This document shows, one piece after another, positions 14,401-25,021 of a stretch of DNA of 64,000 nt (the stretch's first letter is position 1; every line of letters starts with the position of its first letter). This DNA comes from Intoshia linei. Its lineage: Eukaryota; Orthonectida; Rhopaluridae. Location of the stretch: contig LWCA01000016.1 in assembly GCA_001642005.1 (NCBI GenBank), forward strand, positions 22,896 through 86,895. Direction: 5' to 3'. Under the pieces are notes generated by a model. That model saw only the letters and a program-made list of their open reading frames with translations. It was not told the origin of the DNA and searched no databases. Made by a program: the position numbers and the translations under genes.

Positions 14401-16259
14401 ATCCAATACAATATATTTATTATAGTAATAGGATTGTGACAAATATTTTAGACGAGGGGTAGGCAACTAGTGGCCCACGGTCCAAAAGTGGTCCACAGAA
14501 TAGTTTTAGTAGCCCTTTGAGTAAATATGTAAATTATTTATTTTTCTACCATAATTGGCTCATTCATTTATCACATGTTCATTTTAGCTCTATTTACTAG
14601 AACAGTTTCTCCTCAGTTAAAATTGAAATTTATTATGTTAGAAAATTTCAAAAACGGAGCCCGTAGAATTTTTTGATAAAAAAAGTGGCTACGAGACGCA
14701 AACGTTTGCCGGACTCCGGATTTTAAATTAACTAATTGAATTTTGTTGACGTGGAATATTTCATAATGTATATTTAAAAATTTATAATATTCTACAATAA
14801 TAGATCAAAATTCTTCTGAAATGCATGTGAATCCTGCGTTTTTTCAACAGAAACAGGATGGTCATAAAGATCGGTACAAGGAGGATAAATACGAAAAGTC
14901 GAGAGATCGTTATTCCTCACATCACAGTCGAAAAACCAACAGGTACAATGATTTGAATGATGGAGACGATGCAAGTATAAATCGATTGAAAGACTTGGTA
15001 GATAATGCTGTTGGTACGGCTTATGACATTGCAAAGCGTGGTGAGTTTTATAATTTAAATTTATACACTCTAAATAAGCTAGTTCAAGATGCGACCTTTT
15101 ACCAGAGCTGAACCTCCGTATTCGGAGATAAATTTAATTAAAATATCAAGTGAATACCGTTGGTGATGTGACTAGATACATGAGACTTCGCATTATTTGT
15201 TAACATTTTTAGGGCTATTTTTTATTTTCGGGTGGCATCGAGTTTGGTAGGTTCGGCTGTGCCTGTTAGTCTAAAGTTTATGGCCTGCCAAAAATTATAA
15301 TGTAAAAGAGGATCCTTATAAATTTTTTAATATTTTGAGTCAAAATTTAATTTTTAAGCAAAATAATAATATTTTATTAAAGCTAAAGCGTTTGGTACTA
15401 TAAGAAAGTTTGACGTACTCCAGCGTTTCACAAATACCGGTCTGTGAACCAGTATTGGTCGGTGAAAATGTTTTACTAATTAGAAGTTATTAATCAATTT
15501 ATTACGTTTTTTATCAAATTTTTTTTAATGTTGCCTAGTAATTTCACTATAATGGTCCGCGATAAATTTTATAATTTATACCGGTCGCCGTTAAAAAAAT
15601 GTGGAAACCCTGGCGTACGCTATGGATTTTTTTGAAAGCTGTATGCAACTGTATTTTTAATTTTTGGTGTCTTGTGAAAATTCCCATTTCTTCGGATAAC
15701 CCTGATATAAATACTTTGCAATTGTTAATTGTTAATTTAGGAAAAGCAGCAGATGCTCTTGATCATATTGTCCAAGCTTTAGGAACTCTTAGATCATCAA
15801 ACCATTCTTCTTCACGTAATACTGTCAGAAATCTTATTGAACAATTACAAGACGTGTATAGTTCCATTGAATCATCCAGTAAACGTAGAAGGTATATAAA
15901 CAATTTATAAAATTTAAAACAACATAATTACAAGTGGAACTATTTACTCAAGTGTTTCTCAACCGTTTTATTCTGGCGCAATTTAAATTTTTAAAAAACA
16001 TGCGGCTTCTTATTTGTTGGTTCCATTGGTACAAACTGTTGGTGTCCTAATCGGGCGGACCCGATTGGGAAACACTGATTTATGACTTTCATTGACATGA
16101 CATTTATTAAAATAATTTAGAAGCAGATCCAGAACTCAAGGTAGTGATTCCCGACACAGAAGAAGAAGACGTCGAAGTAGCGAAGATGAATATGATCGGT
16201 ATGATAGATACAGACGATCATCATCTAGGCACTCTTCAAATTATCGATCTCGACGATAA
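8440..16259 (+). CDS. CPSF6: Cleavage and polyadenylation specificity factor subunit 6 (CFIm68)
   Basis: Ten exons: 8440-8493, 8582-8752, 8809-8883, 11139-11242, 11294-11463, 11630-11787, 11832-11874, 14804-15040, 15741-15891, 16121-16259. They sum to 1302 bp, or 433 aa. The RRM starts with MIIIGNLSW|WTTDDDILSTF, followed by FYENRVNGQSKG and FSRSILNELEAQSRK, as in the CFIm68 RRM that binds CFIm25 (NUDT21) and UGUA-containing pre-mRNA. After it come a Met/Asn/Gly-rich linker, HVNPAFFQQ, a C-terminal helical block (DALDHIVQALGTLR) and an Arg/Ser tail (RSRSRTQ, RHRRRRRRSSED). The long proline-rich middle of the vertebrate protein (about 550 aa) is nearly absent. Role: choice of poly(A) site in the nucleus. 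Introns 8884-11138, 11875-14803 and 15041-15740 are swollen by transposon remains; the others are 44-229 bp. It converges on the zinc transporter at 16302. Confidence 0.9.
9240..9860 (+). pseudogene. hAT transposase relic (GTF2IRD2/ZBED type) in CPSF6 intron
   Basis: Two broken ORFs (9266-9574 and 9656-9904) carry KICAFVEKLKLF, SEDVLVYVQKCEDLKVQFEGRF, PFSMEPGMAPGHFQLESIDLQ and ILTLFGSTYRCEQLLSLN. These match the central and dimerisation regions of domesticated hAT proteins such as GTF2IRD2 and ZBED5. Frameshifts and stops show it is dead. It lies in sense orientation in the 2.26-kb intron between CPSF6 exons 3 and 4. A 20-bp palindrome downstream (10916-10935) may belong to the same element's end. 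Confidence 0.8.
10366..10720. mobile_element. hAT-like MITE with TIRs and ~8-bp TSD
   Basis: Termini AATGGTTCCCAATT and AATTGGGAACCAAT are inverted repeats. They are flanked by CCTTAAGG on the left (10358-10365) and CTTAAGGG on the right (10721-10728), a near-perfect hAT-size target duplication. No coding capacity. It lies inside the CPSF6 intron. Confidence 0.65.
10916..10935. other. Perfect 20-bp palindrome
   Basis: GCGTGTCACTAGTGACACGC reads the same on both strands. It is GC-rich in an AT-rich intron downstream of the hAT relic. Probably a subterminal hairpin of that element. Confidence 0.7.
11875..14452. other. Long CPSF6 intron, first part
   Basis: No exon seen. It holds scattered hAT-type termini (ACCAGGGATTTCTACACTTT near 12970; CAGTGGTTCCCAACATACTT near 13671) and a transposase scrap at 13325-13410. 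The rest is AT-rich. Confidence 0.5.
13325..13410 (-). pseudogene. hAT transposase fragment
   Basis: Read on the minus strand this short piece gives CGFCTDGAPAMLRSKSW, the signature TDGAPAM stretch around a catalytic Asp in ZBED5/GTF2IRD2-type hAT transposases. Flanking frames are broken. Confidence 0.7.
14453..14719. mobile_element. hAT-like MITE, 267 bp
   Basis: Starts CGAGGGGTAGGCAACTAGTG and ends CAAACGTTTGCCGGACTCCG. The ends are imperfect inverted repeats flanked by the 8-bp direct repeats ATTTTAGA (14445-14452) and ATTTTAAA (14720-14727). It lies 84 bp upstream of a CPSF6 exon. Confidence 0.75.
15421..15612. mobile_element. hAT-like MITE, 192 bp
   Basis: Termini CAGCGTTTCACAAATACCGG and the inverted CCGGTCGCC...GTGGAAACCCTG. 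Flanks ACGTACTC and GCGTACGC agree at 6 of 8 bases. It lies in the CPSF6 intron before 15741 and donates the start of a spurious ORF. Confidence 0.65.
15949..16077. mobile_element. hAT-like MITE, ~130 bp
   Basis: Inverted termini CAAGTGTTTCTCAACCG and CGATTGGGAAACACTG. Flanks share ATTTA. It makes up more than half of the last CPSF6 intron (15892-16120). Confidence 0.6.
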
Positions 16260-16285
16260 TTTATAAATGTAATCTGTTTTGTAGA

Positions 16286-16306
16286 AATAAATTTTTGTAA
16301 TTTATT
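16286..16306. terminator. Interlocked poly(A) signals of convergent CPSF6 and SLC30
   Basis: AATAAA on the plus strand (16286-16291) follows the CPSF6 stop by 26 bp. AATAAA on the minus strand (16301-16306) contains the TAA stop of the zinc transporter. Cleavage downstream of either signal would make each 3' UTR cross the other's signal. Confidence 0.6.
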
Positions 16307-19300
16307 CTTGACAACAATAATATTTTTCACATTCACCAGTTTGGCATTTAAGTATACATGGGATTTTGGGTTTATTTCCAGACTAAACAGAATTACATTT
16401 AATAGATAGAATAAATACAAATTTTACATACTTGAATAAATTCAGGTTGAACGGTGGTATTATGAATTCCATTGTCATGAAATAATTCTTTGACCATTTT
16501 CGCTATAATCATGTAGCTATCCACGTTTTTGCAGCTTATATGTATAGATGCAATGACTGAATTACATGTCAGTTGCCATACATGAAATTCGTGTATTGCT
16601 TTTATACCAGGTATCTTAATATTTCATGTTAATACATATAATTATAATATTACATTTTCGAGTAATTGTTTTAATCGATCGATATTCATATTGACTGGTG
16701 CAGTTTGCATTAAAATTAATGAAGCACGTTTGAAAAGAGGTATAGTTCCACATAAAATAATGGTAACGAGGAGTAGACTAATGATTGGGTCAACAAATTG
16801 TGCCCAATCGGATTTTACATATTTTATAATTAAAACGCTTATTATGACAACAATTGATCCTAACGTATCACCGGCGATATGCAGAGCGACTCCTTGCATA
16901 TTTAAATTATCACTTACTAAATTTCAATTTTATTTTATAGAGTTATGTGTTACAACAGGATATAAATATTCTAAATAATACAAATTGTTTCTTTTGTTTT
17001 TTTTTTTGGTCCTATAATATAAAATAAAATATAGGAACCTCGACAATGTTAATTTAATTAAATCTAAAGTAAAAGGTGCTGATAAAAGCATTATAGGTAA
17101 TAAATTATAAACAATTATTATTATAATATATTAATTTTAGTAATAATTACATTTTTCTGATGAGTGGATTCATAAGCACTGCAATTATTTTTAGTTTCAA
17201 TTAAACTGTAGTATTCGGCATCAGATGGTTTATGGTTATGTGAGTGATCGTGCCCATGATCTATAATTTAAAGCTGATGAAATTTGTAATATTATTTTTA
17301 TTCAGAGGTGGGCACAGTTTTTTAAAAGCTAAAACTGATTTTTGGACATATTTATTTAGAATTAGTTGTTAATTATACTATTTGAGATTTCTCAAATATA
17401 ATGATAGTTTTGATTAAACAAAATATGCCATGACATTAATTAATATATTATCTATGTATGATACTGCATATAATACATATTCAGCGTTTCTAATTGTGTT
17501 TCAGCTGGCTTTGAAAACCACATTATTAGAAACTGTAATTTTATGACTATTTACTATTTAGGATTAAATTAGGAAACCCACATCTCACTATACTTCAAAA
17601 TACATCGTAAATAGTACAATAAACATTGATTAATAATGCTCAGTTATGTTATTTTTACTCATCATCATGGACGCTGGATCATTAAGCAACAATGATAATT
17701 TGATGGAAGAGACTTTTTCCATTTCCATTTTATAATTTCCATTTTATAAACAATATTTTTAATTTTCACCTTTGTACAAAATTAGAATAAATATAACAAA
17801 ATGCACAATATAGTACTAAAAATGTTAATATATAAATTACAATCTCCAATAATACAAAGTCCCAATATATTTATAGCTAAACCAATCGAAGCAACAATTA
17901 ATAATAAATTGACGTTTTTATCTTCAATTAAAAGTTTGATATTGGATGCATCATTTTTGTCTAATGTTGCGAGTAGTGTAATTTTTTGTATTGCTTCCGT
18001 AACAATTATAAAGCATAAAGCCCCCATGTATACTGAATTAACTAGGGCTCCTAAAATGCATTTAATTTAAACTCTTATCAAATATATGTGTCAGTAAATT
18101 AAAATTAAAACCACAAAAATAAAATGTTCATCGTGCAATAGGGCTATTCTACTTTTCTAATATAAAAATGATATTTATAGAATATGAGCGCCGCTTAATT
18201 TGCTGCAGAATGATATTAAAATATTTAATTTTTATCCAAAAAAACCCCCGAGTCTTAAAGTTTTCATTTTATGTTTTTTCAATTAGTTTATTGAAAATTT
18301 TAATAATCCGTTGTTGTGTTGATAAATTTAAATACCAATTTTCAATTTATCTGAATTTATAAAACTTTTAAAAATGTCGAATATTGAAATGATTTCATCA
18401 TTCGAAAGTTTACAATAAATTTCCGAAATAATTTCGTATTTTGTTGAATCAAACGGTATAATAATGACCATTGAACCTTGTCAAAGATCATTTTCGACAT
18501 TAATTAATGTTAGTAAATTAACTATTAAAATTGAAAATATACTTTCAAAAACTATAAACAAATGTAATTCATATTTGTTTGTTAAATTCAATTTAATTTA
18601 AATTCTTACCAATTTTCTATGTACAAATGTACTTGTGTAAAAAATAGTTAAGAAATATAGATAGTATCTACGGTAATAAAATATTCACAAAAGTGATGAA
18701 TTAAATTTTATTATTTTTTAATCCGTTTTACTCTTAATACTATAAACTTGACAAAATTATTTTTTTACAATGGTATTTAAAAAATATTTGAGTAGTAGCA
18801 TTTAAAACATTTTGACCCAGTTCATATAAATTCATGTCTTTTTTTGAAATTATATAATTTTTTTAAAAATGACGAAAAGTTTGTCCGTGAACCGTGTCTA
18901 AAATAAACGATTTTTATTGATTTTTTTTAATTAATATGATAAGTGTCACATGATCTATGTTATATTTTAGAATTATAACAAATGCATGACAATTACGGGG
19001 AAAAAAATGTTGCCATATTTTTTTACTATGAAAAATGTTAGGAAAACAGAAAAAGGTAAAGACGCGGGGTGCTTAATTTTCTTTGTTACAAAAATAAAAA
19101 AATTATATCATTCTGCAGCAAATTAAATGAAGATTATTATCTATATATGTCTTTTTTAAATTTCAAAAAAAATTATACAAAGTCCAAATTAGAATAGCTA
19201 ATAGCAAATTCTTTGTAATTTTAATAATAAAAAAAAAATGTAATGATCCTAATCTCTAAAATTAAAATTAGAAACAATTAATTATAATTTTTTTGTAACC

Positions 19301-19803
19301 ATCGATTTTCAAATTTAATTTAAATTTAAATTTACTATATTTGTATTTTTATATTATTTTAATCAAACTTTTTCAAAATAAATAAAATTACAAACAATTT
19401 GCTATTTCTTAATTGTAAAATGTACATGTACATAATTAAATTAATATAATAATTACCAACAATTTCGGCTCTAACCCAACCGAATCTAAATTAGTGGAAA
19501 AAAAATTTAAAATAAAATACGTATTTTGTCGACTTTGGCGAGTTGAAATCTAAAACATAATATAACTGTAAGAAAACTAAATGTAATACATGTAAATGTA
19601 ATCACAACGTAAATAAAGAAAATTACTTGTAGAGCAATTATTCCTATAATTAAAGACATGATATCAGAAAGCATATGATATGCATCAGACACTAATGCTA
19701 ACGAATTTGTCTTTTGACCGACAACTAGTTCAGTCAAAAAAAAGGAAAATGTTAATATTAAAATAACTATCAATTTAATAGTATCCTTTTTAATTTTCAA
19801 CAT
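16302..19803 (-). CDS. SLC30A1: SLC30A1/ZnT1-type zinc exporter, paralog 1
   Basis: Exons (high to low): 19803-19627, 19549-19521, 19485-19457, 18050-17841, 17260-17151, 16916-16654, 16614-16432, 16382-16302. A cation diffusion facilitator: the TM2 metal site SLALVSDAYHMLSD and the TM5 site LHIAGDTLGS both keep HxxxD. NTFGWVRAEIVGALVN, a short His loop (YHGHDHSHNH), AIHEFHVWQLT and NTTVQPEF match ZnT1, as does the Cys-rich tail (CILKCQTGECEKYYCC). It should export cytosolic zinc by proton antiport. The link between the His-loop exon (17151) and the TM5 exon (16916) does not keep phase with the obvious donor. Either a small exon is missed, a different donor is used, or this copy is damaged. 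The intron 18051-19456 is mostly a transposon. Same orientation and intron positions as the neighbour at 20029. Confidence 0.85.
18137..19198. mobile_element. ~1.06-kb non-autonomous element with TIRs and hAT scrap
   Basis: Outer ends GCTATTCTA and TAGAATAGC are inverted; inner repeats TTAATTTGCTGCAGAATGAT (18195 area) and its complement (19105 area) are also inverted. Inside, 18460-18560 reads MTIEPCQRSFSTLINVSK on the plus strand, like the hAT dimerisation domain. Flanks share AATAG. It lies in the intron 18051-19456. A partial relative containing TGTCACATGATCTATGTTAT lies at about 25840-25985. Confidence 0.65.
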
Positions 19804-20028
19804 GTAAACATTCAAAAAAAAAAGCAAAATTATTTACTACTACAATTCATTATTGTAACAAGATAAAATAATTATAGTAAAATAGTAAGACAAGTAAAAA
19901 TTGTTAACATTGTACAATTGTATATAATAAATAATAAAAATAGAATTTATTGTTGCATTTTATATAACTATATCACATTCAAATGTAATTAAATATATTA
20001 TATATTTCTGATGTTTGTCTACATTGTA

Positions 20029-23000
20029 CTACTTTTTTTCCAAAGTATTTGTTGGTTTTGTTTTTAGTTCTGACTTGGTTTCTTTACAACAATAGAATTC
20101 GTCACAGTGCTGAGTATCACAAGCTAGCAGACAAGGGGATAATGATTCTCGTTCACTTTGTGTTGTATCATTTTCAGACTATATTTTTATTGTTATTATA
20201 AAAACCACCAAAAAATTACTTCCATAAATTCTGGTTGAACTGTTATACTGTGAATTCCATTATCATGGAAAAAATCCTTCACCAATTTGGCAATCATCAT
20301 GTATTGTTGAATTGTTCGGACTCTTATGTGAATAGAAGCAATTATGCGTTTTCCAGCCAACTGCCAAACGTGGAATTCGTGAACGGCCGATATTCCTTGG
20401 ATCTGAAAAGATTAAGTCGTTTCAATATACTATAGTAGTTAAATAATTTTTTTTGCAAAGTTAAATTGTTCCAAATTAATCCTACCCTAAGAACAGTAAG
20501 TTTTTCTCGATGCAATTTAAAACAGTACTAAATAGTAGAGTTCTGTAACACATGATACGATTCAAAGCACGATTCAATATGTATCAAAAGTTCGTGCTTC
20601 GAGTTGTAAAGTAGGACTCTACTAACTGTATGTGGCAGATTCACTGGTGAATAACATTTCAATGATTTAAATCCCCTAATAGATTGACAAACTTTGACTT
20701 GTTAACCTTTTTAAAGTTGCTGGAAAACGTTTACCCACAATAAAACTATTCGTTTGTCTCACACTGTTTTATATTAAAAATAATTACATTTCTAAGTAAT
20801 TTATTCTCTAAAGCTTTAATGTTGATATTGCTAGGTACAGTTTGTAACAAGATGAGAGCAGATTTTTTGAATAAAGGTAGAAGGCTTGCGATTATTATAC
20901 AGACAAGTAGAAGGCTAATAAAAAATTAAAAAAATAAAGCACGCAATAAACATATTAAATTATCATAAAACATGTATTACAATAAATGTATAACATTTAA
21001 TTTACACTAATAAATCAAACCTTAATATTGGATCGATAAATTGAGTCCAATCACCTTCAACATATTTCATTATTAAAATGCTGATTATTACGACAATTGA
21101 TCCCAATGCATCACCCATAACATGCAAAATTACTCCTTTCATATTTAAATTATCCGCGGCTAAAAATAAATATAAGAAAAATAAATTAAATCAGTAATCA
21201 AAAAATCAATTATACCCAACAAAAAATACACACAAATTTAGTACAAAAAAAATGAATAAATAATAAGTTGGCAAGTTCTTTAGTGCATTCCATTATTCTC
21301 ATATTTTTTCAATAAAATTTAGTCATTATAATACAATTAAAACATATACTATATAGTATGTTTTCCAATAGTCTAGCACTCGTTGGAAAAATCAGAAAGA
21401 GTGAAAAAAATTTAAATTCATCTTTTCATATTTTGAACCAGGGATTCTCGACCTTTTCTATTAACATTTTTGATTAACTGCTCAACTTTTTCCGATCCTG
21501 CACTTAATTTTTAAAATTTGTTACATCCTTAACCAACATACTCTTTTTATGTACATTTAATTTAATCTATAAATATTAAAAAAAATTCAGCCAGAGTAAT
21601 AGTAACTGATATTGTTAAGTGACGGAGATTAACTGGAAATAAAAAACGTGTGCCAAAATAAATTATTTATAAATTATTATTGGTATTACAGAAACATGTG
21701 AAAAATTTTTTAAAACCACTGGCATGTTTTTGTTTAGTGTTTTTATTCATTTCAATAATTTCACAACAATTATCAATTGATTTTGGAACAATATCATCTG
21801 TACTTATAGATGTATTGGAATTTTCCATGTCTGTTTTTAATTCAAATAATTCTCGTGTGGTATAGTTTTCATTTTTAATTTCATTTGATGATTTAATAGA
21901 TTTTTCATGGCTATGTGCATGGTCATGGCCATGGTCGTCTTCATGGCTGTGACCATGTGAATCTAAATAAACTGTGTAATTCGTGTATGATTTATGTTTT
22001 ATAACAGTGTTTACAAAATTGATAATTTACAAAGTTCATCAAGGACCAAGTATGGGCATCAAAAGTGGCATATATGAACTAGAGCCTGACACGCTGAGAG
22101 TAGCCGATAAAATATTTTTTAATATTAATAATACGGTCTAAAATTGTCAGTCTGAAAACAGGATCCGTAGTTCGAAATTCGAATGCCGAATGCAAATTTC
22201 AGAAAGTGTTTCATCACAAACATAACCAAATTGTAATATGTTTTTCTATGACATGCATTCAATAAGTCTTTAACTAAATTTAATCCGACCGAGAACACGA
22301 AAATTCAAAACGTGACAAAAGAGAAAAGAAAGAAACGTGCTTCGAAACGTGTTGCAGACTCCAATCAGTGGCGGATCTAGGATTTTCAACCAGGGGGCGA
22401 AATAATTATTAGGGTTGAACTCATATAATGTATTTAAATTTAAATTTTTATATTATGTTCATTAATATATTTCTTCATTTTTAAAAAGTTTAATTTAAAT
22501 TAATTTAATTTAGAATTTAAAAAAGCATTCTAATACAATTATTAAATAATTTTTAATCTCCAAGAATGTATAGTTTACATCAGACATTTCAACACTTTTT
22601 CGCTGTGGACGCCTACGATGATCCTGCTCTAAAGCATGGTTTCTTAACCTTTTTTAAATATAGCACCCCGTTAGCCAGATCAATTATTTGCAACACCCCT
22701 GTAAAAAATAAAAAACGATACTTTCAAATTCAAAGTAAAAATCCTATTTTATTGTCATTTTTAAAAACCACCCTATTAATATCCAACATAATCAATAACC
22801 ACATCAATACATGGTAAAAATGAAGAAGCTGAATTTGATAAGATTTAAATTCACTTCAAATTTAAATATTTCACTTATTTCATCGATAAAGTAAAACTAG
22901 TTTTTCTAGCACCAGGTTAAGAAACTTTACTCTAAAGAGTTGCTTTTGACATAAAAATTGTTTTACACATGCAGGATACAAAAACTTAGAAATTTACCAT

Positions 23001-25021
23001 AATCGCGGAGAAATCTTTTAAAAATTGTTTTAATATTTAAATATAATTTCAGTAAAAATCTCAGTTCAATACCAAATGCTGCAAATAGCAACCCTTACAC
23101 TGCTATAAAACTAAAAAATATTATAATAATAATATAAATATATAATATATACATTATATATATATTATTATTGTATTAATATTTATAATTAATATTAAAT
23201 ATTTATTTGGGTAAAAAAATAATTACGTCCTCCAAGCACAATCAAGCCAACAACATTGATGGCTAATCCTACTCCACCAACTATTAATAGTAAATTAAAA
23301 TTCTTTTTATCAATTAAATAATGATTATCCATCTTGACGTCATCCTCTGACATGGTTGCAATTGTAGTAATTTTTTGGATTGATTCTATAACAATGGTAA
23401 AACAAAGTGCAGCCAGATAAACTGCATTTACTAGGGCTCCTAAAAAGAGCATAATAAAAACAAAAACTAAGTACGGATGCTAAAGATGTATAAATAACTT
23501 TCAAATAACTTGTAACGCAGAGGTGACCAGTGGCCACTCTATATCGAGTATTAGCCACATTATACATATTTTATTTCAGCGCGGACCTTATTAAAAAAAC
23601 TTTTTTTTATATTTTATAACTCACTAGGTTGACTGTTATGTACTACGTACAAACAACACCTAACTCTGCCGAGAGCACATTTTTATTCTACAAACAAATA
23701 AATTAAAAAATATATAAAGGGTTATTTGGGGTTTTGCACTGAAGATATTTATTTTTTTAAAATTTAAATTTATGATAATATTTATGATTTTAAAATCCAC
23801 ATAAGAAAATATATTTTCTTTAATTCTCCAACTCGTTTGATTTTGAAAAAAAAAAACAATTGGGCTTTTTGACACGTAAGATGTAATTTATTTTGCTAAC
23901 ACTCCGGAAAAAACTGTAATTGAAATGTAATTTTATATGGACTTTATAAAAGTCTAAGACTGATAGTTATTGAAATAAACGGTAACACACACACAAACAA
24001 ATATTGCAAAGCATATTATATAAGTAAGGATATTTTATTTATAGCCTGCCAAAAATTTTGTATACAATTTTACCAAGTTAGTTACAATAAAACCTAATTA
24101 AGAAAAAATGCTGATTAATAACTGATAGATTCCCAATCTCAAAATATAGAATTAAAAAATTTACATCGATGTTTCTACTCATTTTGTTTTTTTATATTTT
24201 TTCAATCCCCTTGAAACAATTTTCGGGTACGTGCAAAATTAAGTATTTAAGAATTTACAAAATTAAAATAATTCTATAATTATAGAATTTAAATATACTT
24301 TGGTAAAATCGTTTTTTACAAAAAAATATTGGAAAAGAATAGTTTTTCCATTACGGGTTGGTAAAATTAGATTTGGAAGTTGTTGCTGTTATCATTTTTT
24401 TATTATAGGATATTTACAAAGTCGACATTTAAAAAATTAACAGAACTAGAATTTAAAAAACCCAACTTCTAACAGTTTTTCGCAACGGATATTTTATCCA
24501 TGTTTAATTTTCCGAAATTGACTCCTTCAGATACATATAAGATATATTGAAACAAAAACATAAAATTTCTTGTATTCATTCATATATTCAATATCAATGT
24601 ATCCATTCCACACCCCCGCGTTTATATAATAACATTGTATACATTTTTAAACCATAATTTAAATAAAAAGTTGAAAATACCCAAAACTTCAGCGCGAGCC
24701 CATCCGAAACTAAATATTATAAACTATAAATTAAACTATTGTATAATATTACGTATTTCTTTTGCTCCGTCTCTTGGACCACTAAAAGTTTAAAAAATTA
24801 ACAGCCTCGTAAATTGAAAATAAAATTACTCTCAAAGAAACAAGTCCTATAACTAGAGCAATTAAATCGGAAAGCATATGGTAGGCGTCAGAGACCAAAG
24901 CTAAAGAATTAGTTTTCTGTCCAACGACCAATTCAATGACAAAAAATAAGCTTGTCAAGAACAACATGATGGATAGTCGCACAGTATTCGTTTTCAATTT
25001 ATGTTTGATAGAGTCCATCAA
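20029..25021 (-). CDS. SLC30A1: SLC30A1/ZnT1-type zinc exporter, paralog 2
   Basis: Nine exons (high to low): 25021-24830, 24781-24753, 24709-24681, 23439-23227, 21962-21690, 21159-21021, 20914-20788, 20402-20220, 20178-20029. They total 1335 bp, or 444 aa, in phase throughout. Visible: SLALVSDAYHMLSDLIALVI (TM2, HxxxD), NTFGWARAEVLGALVNAVYL, a long loop opening HSHGHSHEDDHGHDHAHSH (cytosolic zinc-sensing/binding loop), LHVMGDALGS (TM5, HxxxD), FIDPIL|SLLLV, LILLQTVPSNI, VHEFHVWQLAGKRIIAS, and the Cys tail CLLACDTQHCDEFYCC as in ZnT1. Expected at the plasma membrane. The stop codon is 226 bp upstream of paralog 1's start. The intron before the His loop holds a MITE (22635-22929), and intron 23440-24680 holds a CA-tailed repeat. 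Confidence 0.92.
22360..22440. mobile_element. hAT terminus fragment
   Basis: CAGTGGCGGATCTAGGATTT followed by a GGGGGCGAAAT run is the terminus typical of ZMYM/hAT-type animal elements. No partner end was identified. Confidence 0.5.
22635..22929. mobile_element. hAT-like MITE, 295 bp, perfect 8-bp TSD
   Basis: Begins CATGGTTTCTTAACCTTTTT, ends AGGTTAAGAAACTTTA, and is flanked by identical CTCTAAAG (22627-22634 and 22930-22937). Internal AGCACCCC and ACACCCCTGTAAAAAA blocks. Same family as 52969-53593. Confidence 0.85.
23624..24030. repeat. CA-tailed interspersed repeat, copy C (both ends)
   Basis: Starts CTAGGTTGACTGTTATGTAC, also present at 32578. It ends in the CA run, CAAACAAATATTGCAAAGC, then CATATTATATAAGTAAGGAT. 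The two ends are weak inverted repeats (CTARSTT...ATG..CTACG). Confidence 0.7.

Noticed and set aside
15599-15910. ORF starting with a Met at 15599 as an independent gene
   Set aside because: The first part is MITE sequence and intron; the real exon is 15741-15891 of CPSF6.
20235-20435. Plus-strand ORF of 66 codons
   Set aside because: Antisense shadow of a conserved exon of the second SLC30 gene.
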